This document shows, in pieces, positions 27,422-36,013 of a stretch of 64,000 bases of DNA (position 1 is its first letter; each line of letters opens with the position of its first letter). Where the stretch lies: NCBI GenBank assembly GCA_020723285.1, contig DYJE01000006.1, positions 159,677-223,676 on the forward strand. The letters run 5' to 3'. A program made the translations under genes and the position numbers. The stretch comes from Desulforapulum autotrophicum (GTDB taxonomy: Bacteria > Desulfobacterota > Desulfobacteria > Desulfobacterales > Desulfolunaceae). The notes under the pieces are model-generated. The model ran no database searches, was not told the origin of the DNA, and saw only the letters and a list, made by a program, of their open reading frames with translations.

Positions 27422-28411
27422 TCACCTGGAAAAAGCGTTGGTGTAAATGGAAATCTCCACACCGACCCGGTGGTCGTACATGACGCCGGGCTGGGTGATG
27501 CTGTCGGACGTGACCGAACTGCGTGAGTAGTAGCGGCTTTCCATGTGCAGCTTGGTGAATTTTTCGTTGAAGCGGTTGATGGGTTCAAGGGTGGCGCTGA
27601 TGGGGTCCAGCATGAACATGCACACCGAACCCAGGGCTTTCGACCCCAGAACCTTGTTGTCGTTGGACTTGATGCCGTCCCGAAGATAAATGAAAGCCTC
27701 TCCGAACAACGCTCCGCCAAGGGGTGTCACGAAAATGTCCTGAATGGACGGATCTTCGAAAAAGGCCTCAAGACCGTATTCGTAAAGACAGGTGGACATC
27801 ATGAACGAATAGGTCAGGGATTCCAGGCGTGTGTAGTTTTTGTTCATGGCATGGGTGTAGTAGGCCGCGCCGAAATACGGATGGCCGATATAGTTCACTT
27901 CCCATTCGTCCTTGTCCCACACCGGCCCCCCGGAAAAAACATTCTTGTCGTACCTGTACCAGAGGTTGTCCGGAGACAGGTCCTTCTTTTCTTCGGGCCA
28001 TTTGGAAAAACTCTCGGGCATCACGTAAAGAAACGCAATGGTCCCTACGGCCATGGCCAGAATCGTTCCCGAATCTCCCTTGACCTGGTCCATCACATCC
28101 CGGGCTCCCCCGTTCGATCCCCCCGGCATCTTCATAACGTCACTTAAAAGGTCACGGCTGTTACCGGATTCTGAAAATGTGGGGGAGTACAGGCAGGAGT
28201 CAGGCAATCCGAAAAAATTGAAACCCCGGATAAAGGCATGAATGCTGCGTGAGCTGCCATGGCCGTCAGGAATGGCCATGCCAAAGGGCGGCGGTTCGCT
28301 GGTGTCCCCCAGAGCCCAGGCGTCATGGTTCATGCCCTGGCAGAACAACAGCCACAGCAAAATGACGATAACGCCTCTGCTCGAAAAATTCTGGGAACAA
28401 ACCATGGCCAC
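27422..28411 (-). CDS. DUF3943 envelope protein
   Basis: A 329-residue protein with an N-terminal signal (VIVILLWLLFCQGMNHDAWA). The body matches DUF3943 in pattern: NYIGHPYFGAAYYTHA, then TYSFMMSTCLYEYGLEAFF, PSIQDIFVTPLGGALFGEA and LDPISATLEPINR. Proteins of this family are predicted outer-membrane or periplasmic proteins of unknown function. It diverges from a DUF3187 gene, another predicted outer-membrane protein, with 130 bases between starts. The functions of the two may be linked. Confidence 0.72.
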   Translation of the reverse strand: MAMVCSQNFSSRGVIVILLWLLFCQGMNHDAWALGDTSEPPPFGMAIPDGHGSSRSIHAFIRGFNFFGLPDSCLYSPTFSESGNSRDLLSDVMKMPGGSNGGARDVMDQVKGDSGTILAMAVGTIAFLYVMPESFSKWPEEKKDLSPDNLWYRYDKNVFSGGPVWDKDEWEVNYIGHPYFGAAYYTHAMNKNYTRLESLTYSFMMSTCLYEYGLEAFFEDPSIQDIFVTPLGGALFGEAFIYLRDGIKSNDNKVLGSKALGSVCMFMLDPISATLEPINRFNEKFTKLHMESRYYSRSSVTSDSITQPGVMYDHRVGVEISIYTNAFSR

Positions 28412-28541
28412 GAATCCATCCGGACGGGTTAAATTTCATCTTTTCATGTCACTTCAAACACTTCGGTACGGTGGGTCTATAACAACGGCGGCAAAAAAAA
28501 TCCACAGGAATTTATGACTTAGGACCTTCGTCCCATGGCGG

Positions 28542-29678
28542 ATGTTTTTTTCCTTGACAGCACCGGCACCTTTTTCCATGATTCGCTTTCTTCGCCAGGA
28601 CAAAGACCCATCGGGGAGAGGGGGACACATCAGACACCGGATCATATTCACCGCTGTATTCATGCTGATTCTTGAGGTTTCAGCCTCAGCCCGGACCGCC
28701 GGAATACCTTTGCGTTTCCCTGTGTTGTCAAACCCCAACGCCGTGGCGGGGCGTTTGTATCTCCAGCCCCTTGGGGAGCATGACGACCAGGCCATCGAAC
28801 CCCTGACCGTTTCGGCGGATTTCGGTTCGGCCACCGACTACAACGTCCATTTCGTGGAAAAAGAAGGGGACAGGGAACTTACCGTCAACACCAACATCTA
28901 CAGTTTTGCCGTGACCAAGGGATTTTCCCTTTTCGGGAAATCCTGGGAAACAGGAACACAGGTCCGGTTATACCAGGACATGAGGCAAACCTGGGGTTCG
29001 GAACTGGTGAAAAACTACCACGAAGCCTTTCCCTCGGACGGATTCGGCCATGTGCCCCCGGATGGACAGTTTTATGGGTGTATCGGTGACAACCAGACCC
29101 CGGTCATCGGAAACAACCGGGAATTCTACCTCACCACGGTTCAGCTGCATGCCAAAACCCAGATTTTACGAGATCAGCCCGGCCGACCGATTCCGGACCT
29201 GGCCCTGAAACTCACCGCCCGCATTCCCACCAGCGGCAAACCGTTCGATACGCAGGGGATTGGCCTAACAGCGGGGCTGTCCAAGCAGCTGACGGCCAGC
29301 CTCTCCTTCATGGGTTCAGCGGCCCTGGTATACCAGGCTCTTTCAGAAGAAGACTTCAACGCGAACAATCTCACCGTGGAACCGCTGGCCGTGGATCTTT
29401 TCGCAGGGGCGTGCTGGGACATGGGCCTTGAAGACGGCTGGTATGCTCAAGGGGGGCTTCGCTGGTCTTCGGAAAGAGTGGCCTACAAAGACAACTCCGA
29501 AAGCGCAGGTCCCGCCTATGTGGTCCATTTCGGCCCCGTGTACCGGTCACAGCCGAAACGCTGGGGATTTTATGAATACTTCATCAGCTTCAGTGAAGAC
29601 ATTCCAGGCCTGGGATACGGCCTTGAGCCCGACGTCGCTTTTTTCACGGGCCTGGCTTTTTCATTCACGAATCGCTAA
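28542..29678 (+). CDS. DUF3187 family predicted outer-membrane protein
   Basis: Up to 378 residues. After an N-terminal hydrophobic stretch (RIIFTAVFMLILEVSASA) the protein is rich in alternating beta-strand-like segments and ends in Phe-rich FFTGLAFSFTNR, as expected for a beta-barrel. The RFPVLSNPNAVAGRLYLQP opening and GWYAQGGLRWSSERVAYKD fit DUF3187. The start is uncertain: ATGs at 28542, 28578 and near 28662 are in frame and none has a good ribosome-binding site. If the hydrophobic stretch is the signal peptide, 28578 gives a more plausible leader. Confidence 0.68.
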   Translation: MFFSLTAPAPFSMIRFLRQDKDPSGRGGHIRHRIIFTAVFMLILEVSASARTAGIPLRFPVLSNPNAVAGRLYLQPLGEHDDQAIEPLTVSADFGSATDYNVHFVEKEGDRELTVNTNIYSFAVTKGFSLFGKSWETGTQVRLYQDMRQTWGSELVKNYHEAFPSDGFGHVPPDGQFYGCIGDNQTPVIGNNREFYLTTVQLHAKTQILRDQPGRPIPDLALKLTARIPTSGKPFDTQGIGLTAGLSKQLTASLSFMGSAALVYQALSEEDFNANNLTVEPLAVDLFAGACWDMGLEDGWYAQGGLRWSSERVAYKDNSESAGPAYVVHFGPVYRSQPKRWGFYEYFISFSEDIPGLGYGLEPDVAFFTGLAFSFTNR

Positions 29679-29853
29679 ACCGTTTCGATCTTCCGTCCGA
29701 TACATTGATGAAAGGGGTTTTTACATCCGATTTTTTTTTTATGATCATTTGATTCTCATTCGCTTTCAAGATGACTCTTTGCAGGATTTTTAACAAAAAA
29801 CCATGGGTGTCACCTTGATCGCGACATGAAATGAGGCGGTCTTTCTTCAGCCC

Positions 29854-31530
29854 TTGTGCAGCAATAACCGACTTGAAAAATACAGCGTGGAACAGCCGAT
29901 GATTCCTGAAAACCGAAAAAAAGGATTTGATTTCGATCCCATTGATCTGCCCGGCCTGATTGTTCCACAGGCACCCCTGATCACTCCGCCGCCGTTGACA
30001 GGCATTCCCGTTTCAACACCGGACACCGGCGAGGAAAGCATCATCGAGGCCCTGTACCAGAAAATGAAAAAAAAGGGAGATTTCCCCACATTTTCACGCC
30101 AGATCATCGACGTGAACCGCATCATCGCCACGGACAAATCGTCGCCACGGGACATCTCCAATGTGATCATGCGGGATTTCTCCCTCACCAACAAACTGAT
30201 CAAACTGGTGAATTCGGCCATGTACAGCCAGTTCAACCAGAACGGCGTCTCGTCGGTGGCCTCGGCCATGATGATCATGGGAACGAACCAGATCCAGCGG
30301 ACCGCGTCCAGCCTCATGCTGTTCGAACACATGAAAAACAACGCTGAAAACCAGCAGCTCAAGGACATCACCCTTCTCACATACATGAGCGGGCTCATGG
30401 CCAAGGACATCGCCGGGCTGGATGGTTACAAGGACCAGGAGGAATTCCAGATCTGTGGCATGTTCCACAAGCTGGGCGAAAACCTGGTATCTTTCTATTT
30501 TCCCGAAAAGCTCCGGCTGATCCTGGAAATCGTGAACAAGCGGGGTTTAAGCCGGGATGAGGCCGCACGAAAAATCCTGGGCATCGACTTCAAAAGCCTG
30601 GGGGCCGGAGTGGCGAAAAAATGGGGGCTTCCGGCGAACATCATCGGCAGCATGATGTTCGATCCCGAGTCCCTCTCCCATGAAAAAGGACGCCGTTTTT
30701 CACGGATCGAACGCCTGGGAGGCATTTCATCGTTCAGCAACGCCCTGTGCGACATTCACCGGAACCCCTCGCCGGAACGGAGAAACTCCGCCATCTTAAA
30801 CCTCCTTGACCGTTTCAGCGGCGTGGTGGATCTGGGCAGGAACGATGTGGACAACCTGGTCAAACGGGTGGCTGAACGCATGAAATCCCATGCAGGGGTG
30901 GTGAACATCCCCATCGCCCACAACGAGATCATCGCCAACATGGACGGCAGCGCACAGCGTGAAAACAAGGTCCAGGTCTCTGCCGCTCAGCCTGATGAAA
31001 AACAGGCCCTGAAACCCAAGGTGGATGTGGACAGTGAAATCAAGCGGATTGAAGAACAGCTGAACGGCCCGTTCCAGATCAGCGGTGTTCTGAACGATAT
31101 TCTGAACGTCATGGGAAAGGGTTTCAACTATCACCGCATCGCCATCTGCATCAAACAGGTGGGAACGAACGACATCGCCGTGCGCCACGGCCTGGGTGAC
31201 GGAATCGACACCCTGATCCGGGATTTCAAATTCACGCTTCGAAAAGCCGAAGACATCTTTCACCTTTGCCTTCTTCGTGAAAAAGACTATTCCATCCACG
31301 ACATCGACGATCCCAAGTTCAAGGCCCTTGTTCCCGACTGGTACAGAACCCTGAATCTGGCCAAAAGTTTCGACCTTTTTTCCCTGGTCATCGACCATGT
31401 TCCCCTGGGTTTCTTCTATGCGGACCGGGACGCGGTCATCGACCATGTCCCCTTTGACCAGCAGAAACACATGAAAAAACTCCGAAGCCTTGCGGAGAAA
31501 GCGATCCGAATCAAAAAAGGCACAGCATGA
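29854..31530 (+). CDS. HDOD-domain signalling protein
   Basis: Up to 558 residues. The HDOD domain (about 60-260) has SNVIMRDFSLTNKLIKLVNS and later MFHKLGENLVSFYFPEKL. It resembles the HD phosphohydrolase fold but lacks a full HD metal set, which is normal for HDOD. The C-terminal third (about 390-550) looks like a GAF-type sensor (FNYHRIAICIKQVGTNDIAV; IDHVPLGFFYADRD). The frame can start at TTG 29854 or at ATG 29899; both keep the domains. Its stop overlaps the start of the Ser/Thr kinase gene (ATGA), so the two are translationally coupled and probably act together. Confidence 0.82.
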   Translation: MCSNNRLEKYSVEQPMIPENRKKGFDFDPIDLPGLIVPQAPLITPPPLTGIPVSTPDTGEESIIEALYQKMKKKGDFPTFSRQIIDVNRIIATDKSSPRDISNVIMRDFSLTNKLIKLVNSAMYSQFNQNGVSSVASAMMIMGTNQIQRTASSLMLFEHMKNNAENQQLKDITLLTYMSGLMAKDIAGLDGYKDQEEFQICGMFHKLGENLVSFYFPEKLRLILEIVNKRGLSRDEAARKILGIDFKSLGAGVAKKWGLPANIIGSMMFDPESLSHEKGRRFSRIERLGGISSFSNALCDIHRNPSPERRNSAILNLLDRFSGVVDLGRNDVDNLVKRVAERMKSHAGVVNIPIAHNEIIANMDGSAQRENKVQVSAAQPDEKQALKPKVDVDSEIKRIEEQLNGPFQISGVLNDILNVMGKGFNYHRIAICIKQVGTNDIAVRHGLGDGIDTLIRDFKFTLRKAEDIFHLCLLREKDYSIHDIDDPKFKALVPDWYRTLNLAKSFDLFSLVIDHVPLGFFYADRDAVIDHVPFDQQKHMKKLRSLAEKAIRIKKGTA

Positions 31531-32837
31531 ACGCCGTGGACAAAGTCGGACGTTATGAAATCAAAGCCCAGATCGGGAAAGGTGGCATGGGTACGGTGTA
31601 TCGCGCCCTGGATCCGGTGCTGGGACGGTTCGTGGCCCTTAAAACCATCACCATGGAGATTGACGGCGGCGACCTTTTGAAAAACCAGGGCATCGCCAGG
31701 GGACTGGCCGAAGCCCGTTTAAGTTCCCAGCTCATCCACCCCAACATCGTCATCACTTACGACGCCGGTCTTGAACGCAACATTTTTTTCATGGCCCTGG
31801 AATTCATCGACGGCACCGGGCTACAGTCCCATGTGAAAAAAGGTCCCATGGAACCTGTCCGGGCCGCGGAAATCATTTTCAACGTGTGTCACGCCCTCCA
31901 TTACATTCATGAAAAAGGCCTGGTCCATCTGGATGTGAAACCGGCCAACATCATGCTGACCCGGATGGGAGAAGTGAAGCTGATGGATTTCGGCATCGCC
32001 CGGGCCCTTGCATCCAAAAAGGCGACAGCCGAATGTTCGGGCTCGGTACCGTACATGAGCCCCGAGCAGTCCGGCGCGGGTTACGAGAGCGACCACCGGA
32101 GCGACATTTTTTCCCTGGGTGTTGTGCTGTATGAACTCCTGACCGGCCAGCGGCCATTCCCCGGCGAAAACGCCTTCCAGATCATCTACAATATCCTCCA
32201 CAGTCCGCCGGTTCCCGCCGACGAGATTATCCCCGGACTTCCCGAAGAGCTTCTTACCATCATAGAAAAGGCCCTTTCAAAAAAACCCGAATCCCGGTTC
32301 GGCTCGGCCAGAGAATTCGCCGACGCCCTCCTCCCTGTTTTAAGGGGTCAGACGAACAAGGCCCTGTCCCATGAAGACAAGCGAAAAGTGGACATCCTCC
32401 GGCGTCTCACTTTTTTCCAGCATTTCCAGAACCCGCACATGGAACGGGTGCTGGCCATCTCGGGCTGGAACGTTCATAAAAAAGGCTCGCTGATCATCGA
32501 ACCCTGTGAGCACGACAGTCACATTTACATCCTCATCACCGGCCGGGCGTCTCTGGTGATCAAGGACACGGTGGAAGACACTTTCGCTCCGGGAGAATGT
32601 TTCGGGGAATCGTCGATTCTTTTTCAAAAACCGAGGCAGGCCAGTGTGCGGGCCGAAACCGACTGCCTGGTGATGAACGTGAACGCCCACATTCTCAACC
32701 AGGAAGATCCCGGCCTTCAGGTGATGTTTTTAAAGGAATTTTACAGGAAGAAAACGCGGCAGCTGGTCCACTCCAACCTGAAACTCATCAAATCGTCCCC
32801 AGCTCAATGGCATCCAGAACCTGTTTCGCCTCCCTGA
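31527..32837 (+). CDS. Ser/Thr protein kinase with C-terminal cyclic-nucleotide-binding domain
   Basis: A 436-residue Hanks-type kinase (1-270): glycine loop GKGGMGTVYR, ATP Lys39 in VALKTI, catalytic loop VHLDVKPANIM with Asp136 (HLD instead of HRD), DFG at 154-156, and PYMSPEQ. The CNB domain (about 300-410) contains FGESSILFQKPRQASVRA, keeping the Glu361 and Arg370 positions that bind ribose and phosphate in PKA regulatory subunits and CAP. No membrane helix is present. It is coupled to the HDOD gene and its last 50 bases overlap the convergent receiver-TPR gene. A class I adenylate cyclase lies 1 kb away, so cAMP is a likely ligand. Substrates are unknown. Confidence 0.9.
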   Translation: MNAVDKVGRYEIKAQIGKGGMGTVYRALDPVLGRFVALKTITMEIDGGDLLKNQGIARGLAEARLSSQLIHPNIVITYDAGLERNIFFMALEFIDGTGLQSHVKKGPMEPVRAAEIIFNVCHALHYIHEKGLVHLDVKPANIMLTRMGEVKLMDFGIARALASKKATAECSGSVPYMSPEQSGAGYESDHRSDIFSLGVVLYELLTGQRPFPGENAFQIIYNILHSPPVPADEIIPGLPEELLTIIEKALSKKPESRFGSAREFADALLPVLRGQTNKALSHEDKRKVDILRRLTFFQHFQNPHMERVLAISGWNVHKKGSLIIEPCEHDSHIYILITGRASLVIKDTVEDTFAPGECFGESSILFQKPRQASVRAETDCLVMNVNAHILNQEDPGLQVMFLKEFYRKKTRQLVHSNLKLIKSSPAQWHPEPVSPP

Positions 32838-33798
32838 AATCCGGGTCGATGATCAGCGCTTTTTCAAAATACTCCACGGCTTTGCCCGGATCTTTCATAT
32901 CCAGAAACAAGCGCCCCACATTGTACAGGATGAACGTCTCCTCGGGATGGATGCGAAGGGCTTTTTCGTAGTTTTTCAGCGCTTTTTTGAAATCCCCCTT
33001 CTTCCTGTAAAGAACGCCCAGACTGTTGAACACATTGGCAGAATCCTTGCTGATTTCGAGGATTTCGTTCAGCACCGTTTCGGCGTCCTCCACGTTTTCC
33101 TTGTCCATGTAGATGTCGACGGCCTTCTGGAGGCATTTCTCCGCCAGCTCATGCTGCCCAAGGGCCTGATAAGCCTTGCCCATGCCTTCGTAGGCTTTGG
33201 CGAAAAGGCTGTCCAGCTGGGTGGCTTTCCTGAAGGCCTCGATGGCTTCGGTGTACTTGCCTTCGGACGTCTTGATATAGCCGATGTTGTAGTAATATTC
33301 GGCGGTTTCCCCTTTGTTCACCATGTCGTCCAGCATGGACAGCGCTTCTTCGAACCGGCCTTTTTCGATGAGGTCCATGCCCTTTTCCAGGGTTTTCTCC
33401 TCTTTGACAAACAACGGTTCGGGCTTGGTTTTTATCACCGCCGCCATCTTCATCTTCAGGTTGTTTTTGTCAAAGGGCGTGACCAGAAGGCCGGTGACTC
33501 CGGCCAGCCCTGCTTTCACCACCTTGACCTTGGTGAAAGCGGCATCCGAGAGAAAAAACGGAAGATCCTTGAATGCGAGGTCGCTTCGAAGGATCTTGAG
33601 AAGGGCGATGCCCGACATGTCTTCCATGTTCCAGGCTGAAATCACACACCCGTATGGCTTGAGCCGGAGCATGGCCCATGCGTTGTTGGCGCTTTCCGCT
33701 TCATGAAGGTTTTTAAACCCAAGGGTGCTCATCAGGGTTTTGAGATCGTTCAGGGCTTTTGTGTCTTCGTCCACCAGTAGAAAGGAATCGCTTGTCAT
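32788..33798 (-). CDS. Pseudo-receiver domain fused to TPR repeats
   Basis: A 336-residue protein. The N-terminal ~120 residues align with CheY-like receivers, but the phospho-acceptor position is Ala55 (VISAWNMEDMSG, normally SDWNMP) and the conserved Lys is Thr107 (LLVTPFD). Asp10, Asp12 and Ser84 remain. It therefore cannot be phosphorylated in the usual way. Four to five TPR repeats follow (about 150-330; for example YYNIGYIKTSEGKYTEAIEA and VFNSLGVLYRKKGDFKKALK), a protein-binding scaffold. The last 50 bases overlap the convergent kinase gene. The adenylate cyclase gene is 24 bases upstream on the same strand, so the two are co-transcribed. Confidence 0.85.
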   Translation of the reverse strand: MTSDSFLLVDEDTKALNDLKTLMSTLGFKNLHEAESANNAWAMLRLKPYGCVISAWNMEDMSGIALLKILRSDLAFKDLPFFLSDAAFTKVKVVKAGLAGVTGLLVTPFDKNNLKMKMAAVIKTKPEPLFVKEEKTLEKGMDLIEKGRFEEALSMLDDMVNKGETAEYYYNIGYIKTSEGKYTEAIEAFRKATQLDSLFAKAYEGMGKAYQALGQHELAEKCLQKAVDIYMDKENVEDAETVLNEILEISKDSANVFNSLGVLYRKKGDFKKALKNYEKALRIHPEETFILYNVGRLFLDMKDPGKAVEYFEKALIIDPDFREAKQVLDAIELGTI

Positions 33799-33822
33799 AA
33801 ATCTCTCTTGTCTTAATTAATC

Positions 33823-35826
33823 TTAAATGAGGTCCAGAAAGGGTTTGGCCTTGGGCGCAACTGAGCCCTTTTTTTCGAACACAGGCTCAGATGTCTCCAC
33901 ATCGACAGACTCAACCGGAATGTCGGCTTTTCCGGCCATGCTTTTCAAGCTGAACACATAGGGATAATGACCGAGGGCGTCAGGCGGAGACACCCGGTAT
34001 TCAATCGTTGGTACGGACATCCCGAATCTAAATGGCGCAATGAATTCTGTTATTTTATAACACTTCGCCTCCGGGCTTTCAATAGCCGCGACATTGAGAA
34101 CGGCGTAAAAAAACTCGCCCCAGGAATTGCAGGAAAGAACCTCCACGTTTTCAAGGTCGCCGTTCCGTGAAGGGGCCGTCAAAAGGACAATCGTCCTTAC
34201 CGCTTCGGCCGGCTGGCCATAACAACTGTCCGGCCGGGGTAAAACACCGTCAAAAAACACCGCCGTATCGTTTATGGATTTCATGGGGTGTGACAGATTT
34301 TTCACGTCCAGGCCATTGGCCAGAAGAAACCCGGTAAGTCCCATGAATCCACGGCAGGTGTGAATCGGAACCGCTGTTTCCTGAGACTCGTCGTACAGGC
34401 CAAGAAAGCCGCCATCTTCACGTCCTTCCTCAACACGGGTCACCCCGAATTTCATGCCGCTGTCCGCACGGGATTTCAGAAAAACCGAACACCTTGGAAT
34501 CTTCCCGATTTTTCTGCGAAGAAACGCCGAGGTTCTGTTTTTAAGGGCCGTGATGTCCTCCTTGGTCATAAAAAATTTCACCTGGTCATCATCGGCGCTT
34601 CGCAACACCAGTTCGTAGAGAAAGGACAATTTGTCGAAAATCCTGTCTTCAAAGGCGATATGGTCTTTTTCACTCAGTGTCTGAAGGCCTGTAAGCAGGG
34701 TCAAGGTTTCCGGGTCCGGTTTCCAGCGGAGGAGAAACCGCTTGAGCATCCGGCCTTTGGGGCTTCCCTCCTCAGGTTCGATCATCAGGGGATAACTCCA
34801 CAGACGAAGAAAAATGCACTGGCGGATCAGCTCCAGCCCGTCATTGTCGTTCATGTCTCTGTAAAATTCCATGATGGTTTCAAACACCAGGGTGTAGGGA
34901 TCGTCCTCATAATCGTCGATGCGGGCCGTGGCGAACCGCCGTCTGACCTGGGCGGACACAAGGCCCGATCCGTCATCTCCCATGAACGCGTAGGCTGCGG
35001 CAAGGGATGATTTGATCAGGGATTTCACAGGATCCTTCCTGGCCTTGTAAACCTGCCACAGTAACGCCCCCAGACACTCCCTGGGATCGATGCCCGTCAG
35101 GTTTCCCGTGTCGATGTAATCCTCCATGGGCACACCGCCATCGGCCATGGCCGCCACGAAAGCCGATGTATCATCCGCCGGAAGGTCGGGCGGCAGAACA
35201 GCCCATAAGGGAATCCGGCCGGCGATCATGATAAAGGTCCGGTAAAATTCGTCTTTCAGAAGGGTCTGCTGGGCCGATCCGGAACTTTCGCCGTCCACGG
35301 AGCTGAACTGGTTTTTCCGGAGTTTCTCGATGTCCATGACAAAGAACGTCACGTCCTGGTTATGCTCACTCCGGCACCAGTGTTCGATGATCTTCAGCTT
35401 CCGTTCCAGAAGGGTGAGCCTTTCACTGCCCAGCTGGTCCGCCCTCACGATCACCCAGAAATCAAAATCCGAGCGGCCGGTCTGAGTGAGGGTCCCGGCG
35501 CTTCCCATAAGGTAAAGGCCGAGAATTGGATGTTTGCCAGGCAACAGGGCTTTCAGATCAGGCTCGGCAAGACGGAAAATCCGGGCAGCCGATTTGAAAA
35601 ACCCCGACCGTTCAAACCGGAATATGCCGTAAAATGAAAGGCCCGATTCCACATATCCGGGAAATGATGGGTTATTCACATGGAGAAGAAACGGAAGAAT
35701 ATGAAACAAATCCAGCCTGTTTTGCGGGAGATTCCGCAAAAGTTCCCGAAGCCGGGCGATGGTGTAGCGCATGAACGCCTGTCTGTTTTCCGCGACGATG
35801 CCCACGATATCCTGAGTCTGATTCAT
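33823..35826 (-). CDS. Class I adenylate cyclase (CyaA-like)
   Basis: A 667-residue protein collinear with E. coli CyaA over its catalytic half. It has FLLHVNNPSFPGYVESGLSF, then YLMGSAGTLTQTGRSDFDFW (nucleotidyltransferase GS...D-x-D, Asp120/Asp122), GSAQQTLLKDEFYRTFIMIA and ALLWQVYKARKDPVKSLIK. E. coli CyaA is 848 residues, so the regulatory C-terminal part is shorter and different here. It would make cAMP from ATP. The ATG at 35826 was chosen; a GTG at 35871 is also in frame. Neither has a strong ribosome-binding site. Class I cyclases are best known from Gammaproteobacteria. It is co-directional with the pseudo-receiver-TPR gene. Confidence 0.85.
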   Translation of the reverse strand: MNQTQDIVGIVAENRQAFMRYTIARLRELLRNLPQNRLDLFHILPFLLHVNNPSFPGYVESGLSFYGIFRFERSGFFKSAARIFRLAEPDLKALLPGKHPILGLYLMGSAGTLTQTGRSDFDFWVIVRADQLGSERLTLLERKLKIIEHWCRSEHNQDVTFFVMDIEKLRKNQFSSVDGESSGSAQQTLLKDEFYRTFIMIAGRIPLWAVLPPDLPADDTSAFVAAMADGGVPMEDYIDTGNLTGIDPRECLGALLWQVYKARKDPVKSLIKSSLAAAYAFMGDDGSGLVSAQVRRRFATARIDDYEDDPYTLVFETIMEFYRDMNDNDGLELIRQCIFLRLWSYPLMIEPEEGSPKGRMLKRFLLRWKPDPETLTLLTGLQTLSEKDHIAFEDRIFDKLSFLYELVLRSADDDQVKFFMTKEDITALKNRTSAFLRRKIGKIPRCSVFLKSRADSGMKFGVTRVEEGREDGGFLGLYDESQETAVPIHTCRGFMGLTGFLLANGLDVKNLSHPMKSINDTAVFFDGVLPRPDSCYGQPAEAVRTIVLLTAPSRNGDLENVEVLSCNSWGEFFYAVLNVAAIESPEAKCYKITEFIAPFRFGMSVPTIEYRVSPPDALGHYPYVFSLKSMAGKADIPVESVDVETSEPVFEKKGSVAPKAKPFLDLI

Positions 35827-36013
35827 AATATAGGTTTTTCCATGGTGTTGAATGTACGACCATATTAACACGGCCGCACGCCGAATCCCACTTAATTTCC
35901 AGGCCTTTTTCGCAATTTCCTGTTCCGGTTTTCATCAATTTGTCGTATGAGGAACCATCTGACGGAACTCAGGATCATAAAACAGGACAACTTTCAGCAT
36001 TCACAAGGCCGCC

